A DNA stretch of 64,000 nucleotides, taken from the NCBI RefSeq assembly GCF_001983935.1, contig NZ_CP017641.1:6932001-6996000 (forward strand), given 5' to 3'. The DNA is from Fuerstiella marisgermanici (GTDB lineage Bacteria; Planctomycetota; Planctomycetia; Planctomycetales; Planctomycetaceae). Each line of letters begins with the position of its first letter. Position 1 is the stretch's first letter. Below, piece by piece: positions 27,301-34,596 of the stretch. The position numbers were made by a program, and so were the translations under genes. The notes beneath the pieces were generated by a model, which was not told where the DNA came from, searched no databases, and saw only the letters and a list, made by a program, of their open reading frames with translations.

Positions 27301-27729
27301 TGCATTCATGTAATGCCGCACGCCGGCGAGGTGCCCCAGCAATTGTTGGACGTTGACTGGCCATTTCTTTTCAGGAAACTCGGGGCAGTAAGTTTGGACT
27401 TCGGCATCCAGATCAATTTTTCCATCCGCAGCCAGCGACAGGACCACGACGGCCGTCATGGATTTCGCAATCGATGCCGTTCGGTATCGCGTGTCAGTCG
27501 ACGCACGTACGTCGTGCTCCACGTCTGCCAGACCAAATCCTTTGGAATAGCAGACCTGATTGTCGTGCCCGATGGCAAGAGACAGTCCGGGGATGCCACG
27601 ATTGCTGATCGCTTCCGAAACGCGATCTTCAATCTGCTCGATGACGGGGCGAGGCAGGTCGCCGGCATGTACGATGGAGGTTGCCGGGCAGACGAACAGA
27701 AGCAGGCGCAGAATGTTGCCGCAATTCAT
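24331..27729 (-). CDS. fusion of two serine beta-lactamase-type domains and a VanX-type D-Ala-D-Ala dipeptidase
   Basis: A 1132-residue exported protein (signal peptide near residues 1-22). Domain 1 (about 25-375) is LACTB/class C-like: SIAK at 86-89 supplies the SxxK nucleophile, then YTTFGYNLLG, then WHTGGQAG. Domain 2 (about 385-720) has SVSK, YSNAA and GHGGAVYGF. A beta-rich linker of about 240 residues follows, typical of the C-terminal part of such hydrolases. The last about 170 residues are a VanX/DdpX zinc dipeptidase with DAYRPW, SRHNRGCAVDL (His and Asp zinc ligands) and EFEWWHFDY (catalytic Glu, zinc His). VanX cleaves D-Ala-D-Ala, and the serine domains may be DD-peptidases or esterases. 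It lies 90 bases downstream of the DgcA-like gene. Confidence 0.88.
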   Translation of the reverse strand: MNCGNILRLLLFVCPATSIVHAGDLPRPVIEQIEDRVSEAISNRGIPGLSLAIGHDNQVCYSKGFGLADVEHDVRASTDTRYRTASIAKSMTAVVVLSLAADGKIDLDAEVQTYCPEFPEKKWPVNVQQLLGHLAGVRHYMNARETKSTQHFYNLKSALRTFRDDPLKHQPGSKYQYTTFGYNLLGSVAEGAADADFVDLLQQRVFAPAGMEQTVVDDQAVIVPHRARGYIRHSADALKKLPRGHNLVAGELYNAALHDTSMKIPGGGLLSTPSDLVRFANAVNTGKLLPEDRVNQMWTSQKTSDNNETGYGLGWRIGQRSGRKVVWHTGGQAGTSTVLLLVPETGTSVALMCNLQNTRLLELASTIVDVIQPPKEVDYSDAIEKLKQAVKIEVEQKQLPAFSISLVDNDRMVWADGSGFQDAKQSRPATSDTVYRVGSVSKLFTDIAVMQLVENDKLDLDAPIQKYLPDFAPKNPFNIPITLRQLMSHRSGLVRESPVGHYFGPDEPTLAATVASLNDTTLVYKPETKTKYSNAAIAVVGAVLEAQFETSHPEWVHQKILAPLGMDGSSFVVSPGVRKNLATGWMRTYDGRRFEAPGFLLGTGPAGNMYSSVTDLSKFLMCLFDKGATSGGRIMSAETFRLMTTPINDANGKPQGFGIGFHIDELDGHTKIGHGGAVYGFSSQLEALPERKLGVAAVSSLDGSNGVVGRLADYALRLMLATQDGKSLPTYRTTGPVPLERAKELVGTYKEVDGDRFTRIGELDGEVFMQRGTYRYNLRAAADDGTILADDSVGFGTEVRLQDANHLLVGDTAFQRLPDSPPAEVPAKWRGLVGEYGWDHNTLYILEDHGQLYALIEWFYYYPLKEVSENEFLFPDYGLYHGEGLKFTRDTDGNAVEVVAAEVKFVRREVGTKDGETFKIEPVKPIDDLRAAALAASPPPEPGNYQDANLVDLTTLDPTIKLDIRYASTNNFTGAVFYKQPRAFMQRPAAEAVVRANKRLKQRGLGLLIHDAYRPWHVTKMFWDATPDELKDFVANPANGSRHNRGCAVDLTLYDLDTGKPIQMVAGYDEFSPRSFPLYPGGTASQRWYRELLRRTMEAEDFTVYEFEWWHFDYKDWKKYRIGNVTFEEIAD

Positions 27730-27819
27730 AATGGTGTTCCGGTGTAGCGTTGATAAGTCGACTCCAGCAGAACGGAAAACTGCGAAACAAGCAACCGAAA
27801 AGAATTGTAAAACACGCGT

Positions 27820-28875
27820 TTAATCTGCTGTCGCCACAAGAAAATCAGCCAGACGTTCACGCTGCAGGCCCGCACCTGTCCCGAATTCCGCCGCGGCCTT
27901 CACTTGCCCCTGCACAACGGAAACACCGGTCGACGGTTCGTCTTTCAGCAGGACGGCTCCGTCCAGGTCGGCATAGTCCAGCAGCGGTAGTAACTGAGCG
28001 GCGCCGCTGATGCCGGTCGAACTTTCCACCATGCAGCCGACCATGGTTTTTAAGCCTCGACGGCGAGCATCCTTCAGCATGCTTAGCGCTGGTGTCAGGC
28101 CACCGCATTTGCAGATTTTGACGTTCACGCCGTGGAACAGACCGTCACATTTTGCCACGTCGGCTGTGACCTGACAGTCCTCATCAGCAACGACGGGCAG
28201 TGCCGAATTTTCGAAGACTTTCCTTTTGTCGGCCACGTCGGCGGTGTTCGGCAACGGCTGCTCGATGAACTCAACGCCCAGGTCCGCCAGCGTTTTCGAG
28301 TTCGTAATTGTCTGCTCAGCCGTCCACCCGCAGTTCGCGTCGACTCGAAAGATCGCTTCTGTATGACGGCGCAGCTCCGTCATGATTTCAAGATCATTTG
28401 CCGTGCCCAGCTTGATTTTATAAATGCTCCAGCCTGGCTGCTCGTCGAGTTTTGCGACCATATTGTCGATGGTGTCGATGCCGATTGTGTAGCTGGAATC
28501 CGGGGCGTCATTCCAGCTCAGACCCCAGTCCTGCCATGTTGGAATCTCCAGGCGTTTGCCCCGCCAGTCATGAGCCGCCATGTCCAGCGCGGACAGGGCG
28601 AACATGTCGTCATTCATCCTTGCCTTCATCGTTGGCCACAGGTCAATGGGTGAGCGATCGATGTATTCGTCAAGCGATGATTCCACACTCTTTAGCGACG
28701 CTGTCATTGATGCGAAGGTGTGGCCGTAGAAGGCGTTTTCCGTGACTTCGCCAAAGCCGTGAATGCCGTCGTGTTCCAGTTCGACAATCAGGCTGGGCTG
28801 AATGCTGATCGATCCGCGCGCGATCGTGAATTCATGAGCCAGAGGCAGGTGCAGGCGGTGGAGTGTCATTTTCAT
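27820..28875 (-). CDS. dgcA: enolase-superfamily dipeptide epimerase / N-acetyl-D-glutamate racemase (DgcA-like)
   Basis: 351 residues of the mandelate racemase/muconate lactonising family. The acid-base lysines are in YKIKLG (K153, K155) and NVKICKCGG (K253 region). Metal ligands are in FRVDANCGW (D179), FIEQPL (E205) and VADEDC (D231). This is the pattern of L-Ala-D/L-Glu epimerases and of DgcA, which interconverts N-acetyl-D- and N-acetyl-L-glutamate. Because it overlaps a DUF1611 (DgcN-type) gene by 4 bases (ATGA), the DgcA role is favoured. Ala-Glu epimerase activity on murein peptides is the alternative and cannot be excluded by eye. An ATG six bases further in (28869) is a second possible start. 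Confidence 0.85.
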   Translation of the reverse strand: MKMTLHRLHLPLAHEFTIARGSISIQPSLIVELEHDGIHGFGEVTENAFYGHTFASMTASLKSVESSLDEYIDRSPIDLWPTMKARMNDDMFALSALDMAAHDWRGKRLEIPTWQDWGLSWNDAPDSSYTIGIDTIDNMVAKLDEQPGWSIYKIKLGTANDLEIMTELRRHTEAIFRVDANCGWTAEQTITNSKTLADLGVEFIEQPLPNTADVADKRKVFENSALPVVADEDCQVTADVAKCDGLFHGVNVKICKCGGLTPALSMLKDARRRGLKTMVGCMVESSTGISGAAQLLPLLDYADLDGAVLLKDEPSTGVSVVQGQVKAAAEFGTGAGLQRERLADFLVATAD

Positions 28876-29909
28876 TGGCCCAACTCCTTACGCAAGGCCA
28901 CACACGCTTCAACCAGTTTGTCAGCACCTGTGCGATACACATCGCAGGCGGGCAGGCCGAATTCGGCTTCGGCTCGCGCGAGTTCCGCGTCGGCTTCTTC
29001 GGCGGTGAGGTTGCGCGTGTTGATTGCGATACCGATGAACCGGCACGGATGCCGTAAATTCGCCATCGCATGGCACGCGGCCATCTGGTCTTTCATGGAA
29101 GGAATGTCGAAGTCGTCCAGGCCCTTGACCTGTGTACGCCCGGCTTCGTAGCAGAAGATCAATCCATCAGGAGCACACCCGTGCAGCAGGCCTGCCGTGA
29201 CCGCCGAAAAGGCGGGGTGAGAAATACTGCCCTGGCCTTCTATCAGTAGAAAGTCGTGCTGTTCGTTTTGAATGAGTAACTGTTCGGCAGCACCGTTCAC
29301 GAAGTCAGCGACAACGCAATCGATGGGAACTCCCTCGCCGGAGATCATGATGCCCGTTTGGCCCGTGGCCAGAAACTTCGCGTCGTGCCCGGCCGCCGAC
29401 AGGCCTCGTTGCACTTCCAGCGACGTCACCATCTTGCCGATGCTGCAATCATGTCCGACCGGGTGAATGCGTATGCAGCCCTTGCGGAATCTGTGTCCGG
29501 TCGCCGTCGATTTATGTTTATTGCGACGGACATCGACCAGCTTCGCGCCACTTTGTTCGGCGGCCGATCGATATTCTTCATCGTCGGTCAGAAAATCGTG
29601 CAATCCGGAAACGACGTCTAGCTTTCTTTGAAGAGCTTCCAGAATCATGGGCCGCCATTCGTCCGGAAGTTTGCCGCCCGGTGGAGCGATGCCCACATAC
29701 AAAGCGTCCGCGTCAGCGACGTCCGCAAGGCTGGCAACCACGGGAACGTCTCCGCCGGCAGACAGGACTTGTTGAGCCGTCGAGCCAGCAGCGGCGCCAT
29801 CGATAACGGCGGCGATGTCGTCGGTGCGATATCGCAACAGGCTGATTGCGGTTTTGGCGAGAAAGGGGGTTGAGTATCCGTCGGTGAGGATGACGATCTT
29901 GTTGTGCAT
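28872..29909 (-). CDS. dgcN: DUF1611 protein, D-glutamate N-acetyltransferase DgcN-like
   Basis: 345 residues of the DUF1611 family. An N-terminal Rossmann-like part (IVILTDGYSTPFLAKTAI, then LYVGIAPPGGKLPDEW) precedes a P-loop-like segment, HPVGHDCSIGKMVTSLEV, and the conserved FLLIEGQGSISHPAFSAV. The family includes DgcN, described in a marine bacterium as acetylating D-glutamate so that DgcA can racemise it. The adjacency and 4-base overlap with the enolase-superfamily gene match that arrangement. The product is cytoplasmic. It is the first gene of a probable three-gene unit ending in the beta-lactamase/VanX fusion. Confidence 0.85.
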   Translation of the reverse strand: MHNKIVILTDGYSTPFLAKTAISLLRYRTDDIAAVIDGAAAGSTAQQVLSAGGDVPVVASLADVADADALYVGIAPPGGKLPDEWRPMILEALQRKLDVVSGLHDFLTDDEEYRSAAEQSGAKLVDVRRNKHKSTATGHRFRKGCIRIHPVGHDCSIGKMVTSLEVQRGLSAAGHDAKFLATGQTGIMISGEGVPIDCVVADFVNGAAEQLLIQNEQHDFLLIEGQGSISHPAFSAVTAGLLHGCAPDGLIFCYEAGRTQVKGLDDFDIPSMKDQMAACHAMANLRHPCRFIGIAINTRNLTAEEADAELARAEAEFGLPACDVYRTGADKLVEACVALRKELGQ

Positions 29910-30263
29910 GCGTGGATAGCGGAGTGAAGTGGTGATGGAAATATTTGTGTTGTGAGGGCCGCCAGAAATCAGGAACTTGCCAATGGCTACCTTTACAGCG
30001 TTTTACGCTGATTTGTGGCCGCGGAAATCGGTTGTTGTCCTACGTGGGCCGGTTCCCACGAGCCAGAACCCTCCACAACGAAACGTAAATTGCTCTAGTG
30101 CTCGCGAAGCTCGTGGCCGTGATATTACTCCATTTTCACGCCGGCGTCCTGCCTGGCGGTTTCCCATCGGGCCGCAATTATGCAGTTACGTGCAACTGTC
30201 GCCGTGTTTTGGCATCATCTACACAGATCGCTCCCACTTCGTTTACCTTAGGAGGTCACTTCT
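29910..30263. other. 354 bp divergent intergenic region
   Basis: This interval separates the DgcN-like gene (minus) from the Tat-exported oxidoreductase (plus) and should hold both promoters. A short inverted repeat, ACGTGGG...CCCACG, occurs near 30041-30060. Otherwise I see only the ribosome-binding site at its right end. Confidence 0.5.
30250..30256 (+). promoter_or_regulatory. strong Shine-Dalgarno AGGAGGT
   Basis: AGGAGGT lies seven bases before the ATG at 30264. Most starts in this window lack such a perfect site, so this decides the start of the oxidoreductase and suggests efficient translation. Confidence 0.85.
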
Positions 30264-31562
30264 ATGCCCATGCCATCGTCCAGTCGTCGTGAATTCCTCG
30301 CCAGCACCGCTGCTGCCACGTCGTTTGCCGCCGCGCTGCCGCTGACCGTAAACGCCGCGCAAACCAGCAAGTCGGCCAACGGTCGCATCAATCTGGGAGT
30401 CATCGGCATTGGGCCTCGCTGCCGGTACGATTTGGCGGCCATGCTGAAGTTCGACGACGTTCGGTGCATTGCCATTGCCGACGTCCAGGCCAGTCGGCGA
30501 GAGCAGGGCAAGAAGCTGGTGGACGAACAGTACGGCAACAAAGACTGCGAACTACATCAGGACTTTCGAGAATTGCTGGACCGCGATGATATTGACGCCG
30601 TCCTGGTCGCGACCGGCGACCGCTGGCATGCGGCGGCTTCGATCCTGGCGGCCGAAGCTGGCAAGGATGTGTACAGCGAAAAACCCTGCGGGATCACAAT
30701 TGCCGACTGCCAGAAACTGGCCGACACGATGCATCGGGAAAAGCGAGTCTTTCAAGCGGGGACTCAGCGCCGCAGCGTGCCGAATTTCCAACAGGCGGTC
30801 AAGTTCGCTCATGAAGGCGGACTTGGCAAAGTCCACACGCTGCACGCATCGATCTATGAGCCCACGCTGGACAACACGTGGCTTCCCGCCGAATCAACAC
30901 CGGCCGCCGAAAAAGTGGATTGGAATATGTGGCTCGGTCCGGCCGCATGGCGACCGTTCAACCAGAAATACGTCGACGGTCGTTGGCGAGGCCAGTGGGA
31001 CTTCGACTCCGGAGCTCGCCTGCTGGACTGGGGAGCTCACACCGTGGACTTATGCCAATGGGCCAACAAAGCAGACGGCACCATGCCGATCACGTATGAA
31101 CCGATGGCTGACAAAATTGTCTGCATGTACGCCAATGGCGTTAAGCTGATCATCGATTTCCTGCCGGATCCGTTCGGAAATCGAGACCCTCATTACATCA
31201 CTCGCCTTGGCACGTGTCCCGTGCGGTTTATCGGCGCAAAAGGGTGGGTTGAAACCGGGGACGAAGGCGAGATTGTGGCGTCATCACCGGAACTGCAGAA
31301 GCAACTGCCGGACGCGACGAAGCGAGTCCGAGGTCTGGACGTGTCGGCTCACGCGCGAGACTTTTTCGATTGCATTCGTAGCCGAGGAACCACCGCTGCT
31401 AACGCAGACGTGATGCGGAATTCTCACGTCGCATGCCACGCAGCCGCGATTGCCTGGGTGCTGAGACGGAAGCTGACCATTGAACCGGCCAAAGAAGAAT
31501 TCGTCGACGATCCCGAGGCGAACCTGATGCGAGCACGCGGCAAGAGGGAGTGGGCCGTGTGA
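30264..31562 (+). CDS. Tat-exported Gfo/Idh/MocA family oxidoreductase
   Basis: 432 residues. The N-terminus SSRREFLASTAAATSFAAA is a twin-arginine signal ending near VNAAQ. The Rossmann region is INLGVIGIGPRCRYDLAAML, the EKP motif is in VYSEKPCGITIADCQ, and LLDWGAHTVDLCQW carries the Asp/His characteristic of the family. Export via Tat implies that the protein folds with its nicotinamide cofactor in the cytoplasm first. Planctomycetes carry many such secreted oxidoreductases, usually tied to carbohydrate processing. The substrate is unknown. Confidence 0.9.
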   Translation: MPMPSSSRREFLASTAAATSFAAALPLTVNAAQTSKSANGRINLGVIGIGPRCRYDLAAMLKFDDVRCIAIADVQASRREQGKKLVDEQYGNKDCELHQDFRELLDRDDIDAVLVATGDRWHAAASILAAEAGKDVYSEKPCGITIADCQKLADTMHREKRVFQAGTQRRSVPNFQQAVKFAHEGGLGKVHTLHASIYEPTLDNTWLPAESTPAAEKVDWNMWLGPAAWRPFNQKYVDGRWRGQWDFDSGARLLDWGAHTVDLCQWANKADGTMPITYEPMADKIVCMYANGVKLIIDFLPDPFGNRDPHYITRLGTCPVRFIGAKGWVETGDEGEIVASSPELQKQLPDATKRVRGLDVSAHARDFFDCIRSRGTTAANADVMRNSHVACHAAAIAWVLRRKLTIEPAKEEFVDDPEANLMRARGKREWAV

Positions 31563-31643
31563 TGGCGTTTGTTCGCACGCAATGAGGTGCCGATTCGAAT
31601 AGCGCAGCTCTTGCTGCGCCGTGGTGGCTTGACTTCGCGACTC

Positions 31644-31697
31644 TCGCTGGCGCAACTCTCGCTGGCGCAACTGTCGCTGGCGCAACTGTCGCTGGGG
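31644..31697 (+). repeat. 15-bp tandem repeat, about 3.6 copies
   Basis: The unit TCGCTGGCGCAACTS occurs three times in a row (31644, 31659, 31674), followed by a partial copy TCGCTGGGG. It lies in the short gap after the oxidoreductase gene. An open frame of 70 codons crosses it (LSLAQ repeats), but nothing else supports a gene there. Confidence 0.85.
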
Positions 31698-31736
31698 CGA
31701 CGGTCGATCGGGAGTGCCGGGAGCTTTGCGATGGCT

Positions 31737-32117
31737 TCAGCGGGACTGTATTTGTTGGCTAAACGCCGCCGCCAGTTTTAGTCGTTGTTCAGCATTGCCA
31801 ACGTTGCAATTCGTGATCTGGACCATTGTGGTGGCGGCCTGTTGCAGTGCGATGTCACGCTCACTGCGGCGCCCAGCAGCCGCTCGATAGGATTTGATCC
31901 AGCCGCCTGCCGTGCCACGGACTTCATCGCCGAATTCTTTCCAGGCATCCGGATCGATGCTGTCACCTTCCAACGCTTCATATCTGGCAAAGTAGTCCTT
32001 CAGCGTTGCTTCAACGGTTGTCTGGTCCGGTATGAACGACCCGAACGAAAGGATGCCCAGCACCTGCGGCGAAAAGAACAGCAACATGGCGACGACCAGT
32101 ATTCCGCCACCAGCCAT
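31737..32117 (-). CDS. membrane-anchored C-terminal part of a split GYF-type protein
   Basis: 126 codons from the ATG at 32117. The product opens with a transmembrane segment (ILVVAMLLFFSPQVLGIL) and continues with an acidic then basic helical region of no recognised family (VEATLKDYFARYEALEG onward). The 20 codons upstream (KKPRYSAGFLRSLAFDKSKL) are open and in frame with the gene at 32178-33077, from which they are separated only by its TAA stop. The segment therefore looks like the original C-terminus of that protein. Today it may be expressed by re-initiation, by stop readthrough, or not at all. Confidence 0.55.
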   Translation of the reverse strand: MAGGGILVVAMLLFFSPQVLGILSFGSFIPDQTTVEATLKDYFARYEALEGDSIDPDAWKEFGDEVRGTAGGWIKSYRAAAGRRSERDIALQQAATTMVQITNCNVGNAEQRLKLAAAFSQQIQSR

Positions 32118-32177
32118 CAGCTTGCTTTTGTCGAACGCTAGCGAACGAAGAAAGCCAGCTGAGTAGCGAGGCTTCTT

Positions 32178-33077
32178 TTACTTAGGGATTGGCGGTCGAG
32201 CCGCAAACGCTGGGGATACAGGCGGCTGTCGCGGAGTGGCGGCCTGCGGCGTCATTTGATAATGTGGCTGAGGTTGAGGCGGCTCACCTTGTAATGGACT
32301 AGCTGCAGAAGCATTCGTGACACGGTCTGGGACCTGTGCCGTGACCATGTTTGCGGTCACAGCGCCTGCAACTGTAGTCGCCGGTGTGGTTTGACGTGCT
32401 GAGGTCGCGGACGCAGATTTTTGAGCGACTTCATCGAAGATACTTTGCAGGTCCGGATCTTCCGCCTGCTGTTTTCTTAGGCGAGCGTTTTCCGCACGCA
32501 GCCTCCGGAGTTCCTTCGATGCCTTGTGACTGCCTGAGTTACGACCGGCAGATTTGCGACCCCGTTGCTTCGGTTTGGCGGAAGCGATGTTGCTGCGCGG
32601 GCGTGAAGATGGACGGCTGCCTGCGGTGTCATTTGACGTGGATGGCTGAGTTCCTGGCTCATCTTTAGGCGACGCGTTGGTCCGCGTCGCTCTGGCTTGA
32701 GACGTTGTCGCTCCGTTTTGGCCAGCCGTTCGTTGGTGGCTTTCGCTTCTTGCCAACACCTGTTGAACGGCGGACGATGACGCCTTCATGATTTCCATGA
32801 TCTCAGGGAAATCAATGATTGTCAGCCAGCGACCGGTGTCACCTTTTCGAACCTGGTGACGCTTCGTTAGGCGGCCGGAATCGGCCAGTGAACCCATTTC
32901 GTTTAGGGCGTGCGGGCCGCTGACGGTTCCTTCTATTCGTATGAAGTAGGTGTCGGCGTAGACTGGGCCGTCCACTCGGGGCATTGCCTGGCCGCCCAAA
33001 TCATTTTCAATCAAGAAGTCATCGATCTTCAGTTCGTCTTCGATCGCAAAGTCGTCAATGCATAGGTCTTCGTTCAT
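32178..33077 (-). CDS. GYF_2-like domain protein with coiled-coil and Pro-rich linker, probably truncated by a nonsense codon
   Basis: 299 codons. Residues about 42-90 (YFIRIEGTVSGPHALNEMG, GRLTKRHQVRKGDTGRW) resemble the GYF_2 domain common in planctomycetes, which binds proline-rich peptides. A basic, low-complexity stretch follows, then a short helical segment (SKELRRLRAENARLRKQQ, coiled-coil-like), and a Pro/Gln-rich tail ending PPIPK. Such proteins normally end in a transmembrane anchor. Here that anchor is found in frame immediately beyond the TAA at 32178-32180. Confidence 0.7.
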   Translation of the reverse strand: MNEDLCIDDFAIEDELKIDDFLIENDLGGQAMPRVDGPVYADTYFIRIEGTVSGPHALNEMGSLADSGRLTKRHQVRKGDTGRWLTIIDFPEIMEIMKASSSAVQQVLARSESHQRTAGQNGATTSQARATRTNASPKDEPGTQPSTSNDTAGSRPSSRPRSNIASAKPKQRGRKSAGRNSGSHKASKELRRLRAENARLRKQQAEDPDLQSIFDEVAQKSASATSARQTTPATTVAGAVTANMVTAQVPDRVTNASAASPLQGEPPQPQPHYQMTPQAATPRQPPVSPAFAARPPIPK

Positions 33078-33117
33078 GGTAACCGTCCTGTATGTTTCTG
33101 GGTGAAAGAATCAGCCG

Positions 33118-34533
33118 CTACGATTCGCCGTCTGCTGCGTTTTCCGGATCGGGGACGCGGCGGTTTTCGGGAACCTCCGGTGTGCCTTCGGTCAGCAAAT
33201 TGATCTGTCCTGGCCGCTTCGCCAGGGTGAAAGCGTCGTACAGTTTTCCAACCGCAGTGCGAGCTTCGAATGTAAGTTTGTCGCCGTCGATCGTGATGAT
33301 CTGATACAGTTGAGTATCCTCAGCCTGTCGTCTCATAAACGAGTGGCGCTGCATGCTGTACATCTTGGGACCACTGACGGAGACGACGTAAACGGTGCCG
33401 GTTTTCTGGTCTCGTTTATTCAGGCCGGTGGCCACATTTGCGATGGTTTCGGCGGGAACTTCCAGCGGTGTTTCCAGGCCGGTGCGTCCGTACGTGTGAT
33501 CGTGCCCCTGCAGCACCAGGTCGACTCGATGCTTGTCGAGTACAGGTTTCCACAACGCACGCAGTTCGGAATTGTCGCGGTCTTTGCCAGTGGAATACAT
33601 AGGGTGGTGGAAGGTGACAATCACCCACTTGCATTTGTTGTCTGTCAGAACTTTGTCCAGCCAGACCGCCTGATCTTCCTGTTGATGGTTGCTGTTCATG
33701 CCGACAATTCGTGTTCCCTGATACACCAGCGTATAACAGCTTTCTTCCAGTCCGCGAGGCCCATTAAGTGGCAAAGCGAACTGAGGTCTCCAGTGGTGCG
33801 ACAAGGTTCGCGGACCATCTTCGTGTTTGGCCTGCTCGTGGTTTCCGGGAACCGGCACGCTGGGAATCATGGCATTCACCCAATGCCCCGCGCCGCACCA
33901 TTCGCCCCATTCCGCATCTGCCTCGGCGCGGTTGACAAGGTCACCGGCATGCAACAGAAAGGAGGTATCAGGAGCATCGCCGTAGGCCTCTCGGATGACT
34001 CGCGACCACATCGAACGCAGATTGTTTTGAGCATCCCCGAAGTAGACAAAAGAAAACGGCTCCGCTTCAGCACTGGCGGTCGTGAAGTGAAACCATTCAC
34101 TGAAGTTGACACCGTCGCCGACTCGGTAGACGTATTTCGTCGAAGGCGTCAGCTCGGTGAATTCCACCGTGTGGAAATGAGCCGTGTTCAGGTCGGTCAA
34201 CAACGCCTGCGACGTTGCATTGACCGGTTTCGCCTTGGTCACGAAACCGGGCCCGGCTTCTGCCACTGCAATTTCTGCAAATGCTTTTCGTACCTCCGTG
34301 CTGGTCCGCCACGTGACGGCCTGAGTCGTCGCTGGATCACCCGTCCACGTCAGAATCACTCGGTCGGGCAGTAGCGAAGGAGCATACACCTTTGCCAGGT
34401 CGGCTGCCGGAACGGTCGGTGCGTGTGAATGATCATCATCGTGCGCCGATACGGTGATCGGTTGAAGGACTCCAACGATAGCACATGCGGCTCCTAAGTT
34501 GCGGATCGCCTTCATTGTTTTCTTCTGCAACAT
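33118..34533 (-). CDS. secreted purple-acid-phosphatase-like metallophosphoesterase
   Basis: About 471 residues with a signal peptide (MKAIRNLGAACAIVGVLQ) and a His/Asp-rich mature start (HDDDHSHAP). A fibronectin-III-like purple acid phosphatase N-domain (VILTWTGDPATTQAVTWRT, LTPSTKYVYRVGDG) precedes the calcineurin-like metallophosphoesterase with all five metal motifs: FGDAQ, HAGDLV, VPGNHEQ, VTFHHPMY and LQGHDHTYGR. The start at 34533 (MLQKKT) follows AGGTG. Starts at 34551 and 34515 are possible. The likely role is phosphomonoester or diester hydrolysis outside the cytoplasm. Confidence 0.88.
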   Translation of the reverse strand: MLQKKTMKAIRNLGAACAIVGVLQPITVSAHDDDHSHAPTVPAADLAKVYAPSLLPDRVILTWTGDPATTQAVTWRTSTEVRKAFAEIAVAEAGPGFVTKAKPVNATSQALLTDLNTAHFHTVEFTELTPSTKYVYRVGDGVNFSEWFHFTTASAEAEPFSFVYFGDAQNNLRSMWSRVIREAYGDAPDTSFLLHAGDLVNRAEADAEWGEWCGAGHWVNAMIPSVPVPGNHEQAKHEDGPRTLSHHWRPQFALPLNGPRGLEESCYTLVYQGTRIVGMNSNHQQEDQAVWLDKVLTDNKCKWVIVTFHHPMYSTGKDRDNSELRALWKPVLDKHRVDLVLQGHDHTYGRTGLETPLEVPAETIANVATGLNKRDQKTGTVYVVSVSGPKMYSMQRHSFMRRQAEDTQLYQIITIDGDKLTFEARTAVGKLYDAFTLAKRPGQINLLTEGTPEVPENRRVPDPENAADGES

Positions 34534-34596
34534 CTCACACCTATCTTTCATTTCGATTTGCTATTTAGGGCTCGAACTTGTGCTTGGGCAATTCGT

